Source of the DNA: JACCZX01 sp963829995 | Lineage (GTDB): Bacteria; Pseudomonadota; Gammaproteobacteria; Burkholderiales; Burkholderiaceae_F | NCBI GenBank assembly: GCA_963829995.1 | Contig: CAWHKW010000024.1 | Location: 51,461-115,460, forward strand | Length of the DNA: 64,000 bases | Direction of reading: 5' to 3' | Shown: positions 63,509 to 64,000 of the stretch, piece by piece | How the letters are laid out: each line of letters begins with the position of its first letter | How positions within the stretch are numbered: the stretch's first letter is position 1 | The notes under the pieces: generated by a model | What the model saw: only the letters and a program-made list of their open reading frames with translations | What the model was told of the DNA's origin: nothing | The model's database searches: none | Made by a program: the position numbers and the translations under genes

Positions 63509-64000
63509 ATGGGCATCAGTAAATTCACAAAAGCGCTAGTGGTTGTCGGTTTCAGCGCGTTTTCGTCAATGGCGTCGGCGGCTTTCATTCAGACCTTTGT
63601 GTCGGATGAACCCGGGGGCGCAAATGATTGCTCTGGCGTGTTCGGCCAGGGCTTTGATAACTGCAGGATTCCCGCAAATATCGATCCGAATGAGACGCCC
63701 ATCATCATCAAGTTCAATTTCGCGGACGGCGAATTTACCGTAGACGATATCAATGGGCTGTTCCCGACGATTGACGGCAGCGAGTTCAGTTTCGACTTCA
63801 CCGGCGACGGCCAGACCGGGACTTGGACATACAACCCCGGCGTGGGCGATCCTGGGATTAATTTCTATGTCGCGAAGGGTGGACCCGGTTTTAACCTCTT
63901 TAGCACGGACGATCCACTGACCGGCGATTGGTTCACACCGGATAATCCGGGCGGCAATCCGGCTGGACTGTCGCACCTGTCGTTCTACGACACAGATGGC
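63509..64000 (+). CDS. Secreted protein resembling PEP-CTERM cargo (cut by window end)
   Basis: Frame open from ATG 63509 to the window end, 164 residues. A signal peptide (MGISKFTKALVVVGFSAFSSMASAA) is followed by an acidic, aromatic, Gly-rich beta domain with FTGDGQTGTWTYNPGVGD, FYVAKGGPGFNLFSTDDPL and GLSHLSFYDTDG. These phrases are typical, as I recall, of PEP-CTERM proteins sorted by exosortase in bacteria that make exopolysaccharide. The C-terminal PEP motif is outside the window, so the call stays tentative. AGGAGA lies five bases before the ATG. Confidence 0.75.
   Translation, partial: MGISKFTKALVVVGFSAFSSMASAAFIQTFVSDEPGGANDCSGVFGQGFDNCRIPANIDPNETPIIIKFNFADGEFTVDDINGLFPTIDGSEFSFDFTGDGQTGTWTYNPGVGDPGINFYVAKGGPGFNLFSTDDPLTGDWFTPDNPGGNPAGLSHLSFYDTDG

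Overview
The window looks like chromosome of a Burkholderiales-type betaproteobacterium with high GC content. The evidence is gene order and protein families: rpsO-pnp next to quinone oxidoreductase-tpiA-secG-tRNA-Leu-nuoABCDEF, and ilvB-ilvN-ilvC-psd-pssA-leuA next to a sigma factor/DUF3619/DUF3106/RDD block. The genus cannot be told from the sequence alone.

Layout. 1-11.7 kb, all on the minus strand: nuoF (cut by the window edge) to nuoA, tRNA-Leu(GAG), secG, tpiA, a quinone oxidoreductase, an S9 peptidase, pnp and rpsO. 11.7-12.2 kb: a noncoding mosaic of nested inverted repeats. 12.2-21 kb, minus strand: a LivK-like binding protein, leuA with a candidate Leu-rich leader peptide, pssA, psd, a SIMPL-domain protein, ilvC, ilvN and ilvB. 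21.2-23.2 kb, plus strand: ECF sigma factor, DUF3619, DUF3106 and RDD proteins. 23.2-28.1 kb, minus strand: two hypothetical proteins and a peptide-type ABC transporter (fused double ATPase and two permeases). 28.2-40.2 kb, plus strand: six tandem paralogous peptide-type substrate-binding proteins and an alpha/beta hydrolase, apparently one operon divergent from the transporter core. 40-45.5 kb: a fatty acyl-CoA reductase, a phasin, a patatin-like esterase, a TetR regulator and a TPR-like protein. 45.5-50.3 kb: DUF924, low-molecular-weight phosphotyrosine phosphatase, uvrB and an aromatic aminotransferase. 50.3-63.3 kb: a surface-polysaccharide block bounded on both sides by tRNA-Asn preceded by the 3' end of the aminotransferase gene, so it looks like an inserted island. 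The window ends in a secreted protein resembling PEP-CTERM cargo.

How the genes work together. The first half is mostly core metabolism: complex I, branched-chain amino acid synthesis, phosphatidylethanolamine synthesis and RNA turnover. The six binding proteins probably feed one shared permease/ATPase core. The lipid genes suggest wax-alcohol or polyhydroxyalkanoate storage. The island encodes nucleotide-sugar modification (cytidylyltransferase, SDR, cupin epimerase, C-methyltransferase, aminotransferase, deacetylase), two glycosyltransferases, a flippase and a secreted glycosidase-like lipoprotein.

Sequence quality. At least eight single-base +1 frameshifts interrupt otherwise well conserved genes (S9 peptidase, pnp, ilvB, DUF3106, ABC ATPase, second binding protein twice, aminotransferase). 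Each can be repaired by removing one base from a run of two or three identical bases. The third binding protein carries many such indels. I read most of these as homopolymer-length sequencing errors, not real gene loss, and list the genes at full length.
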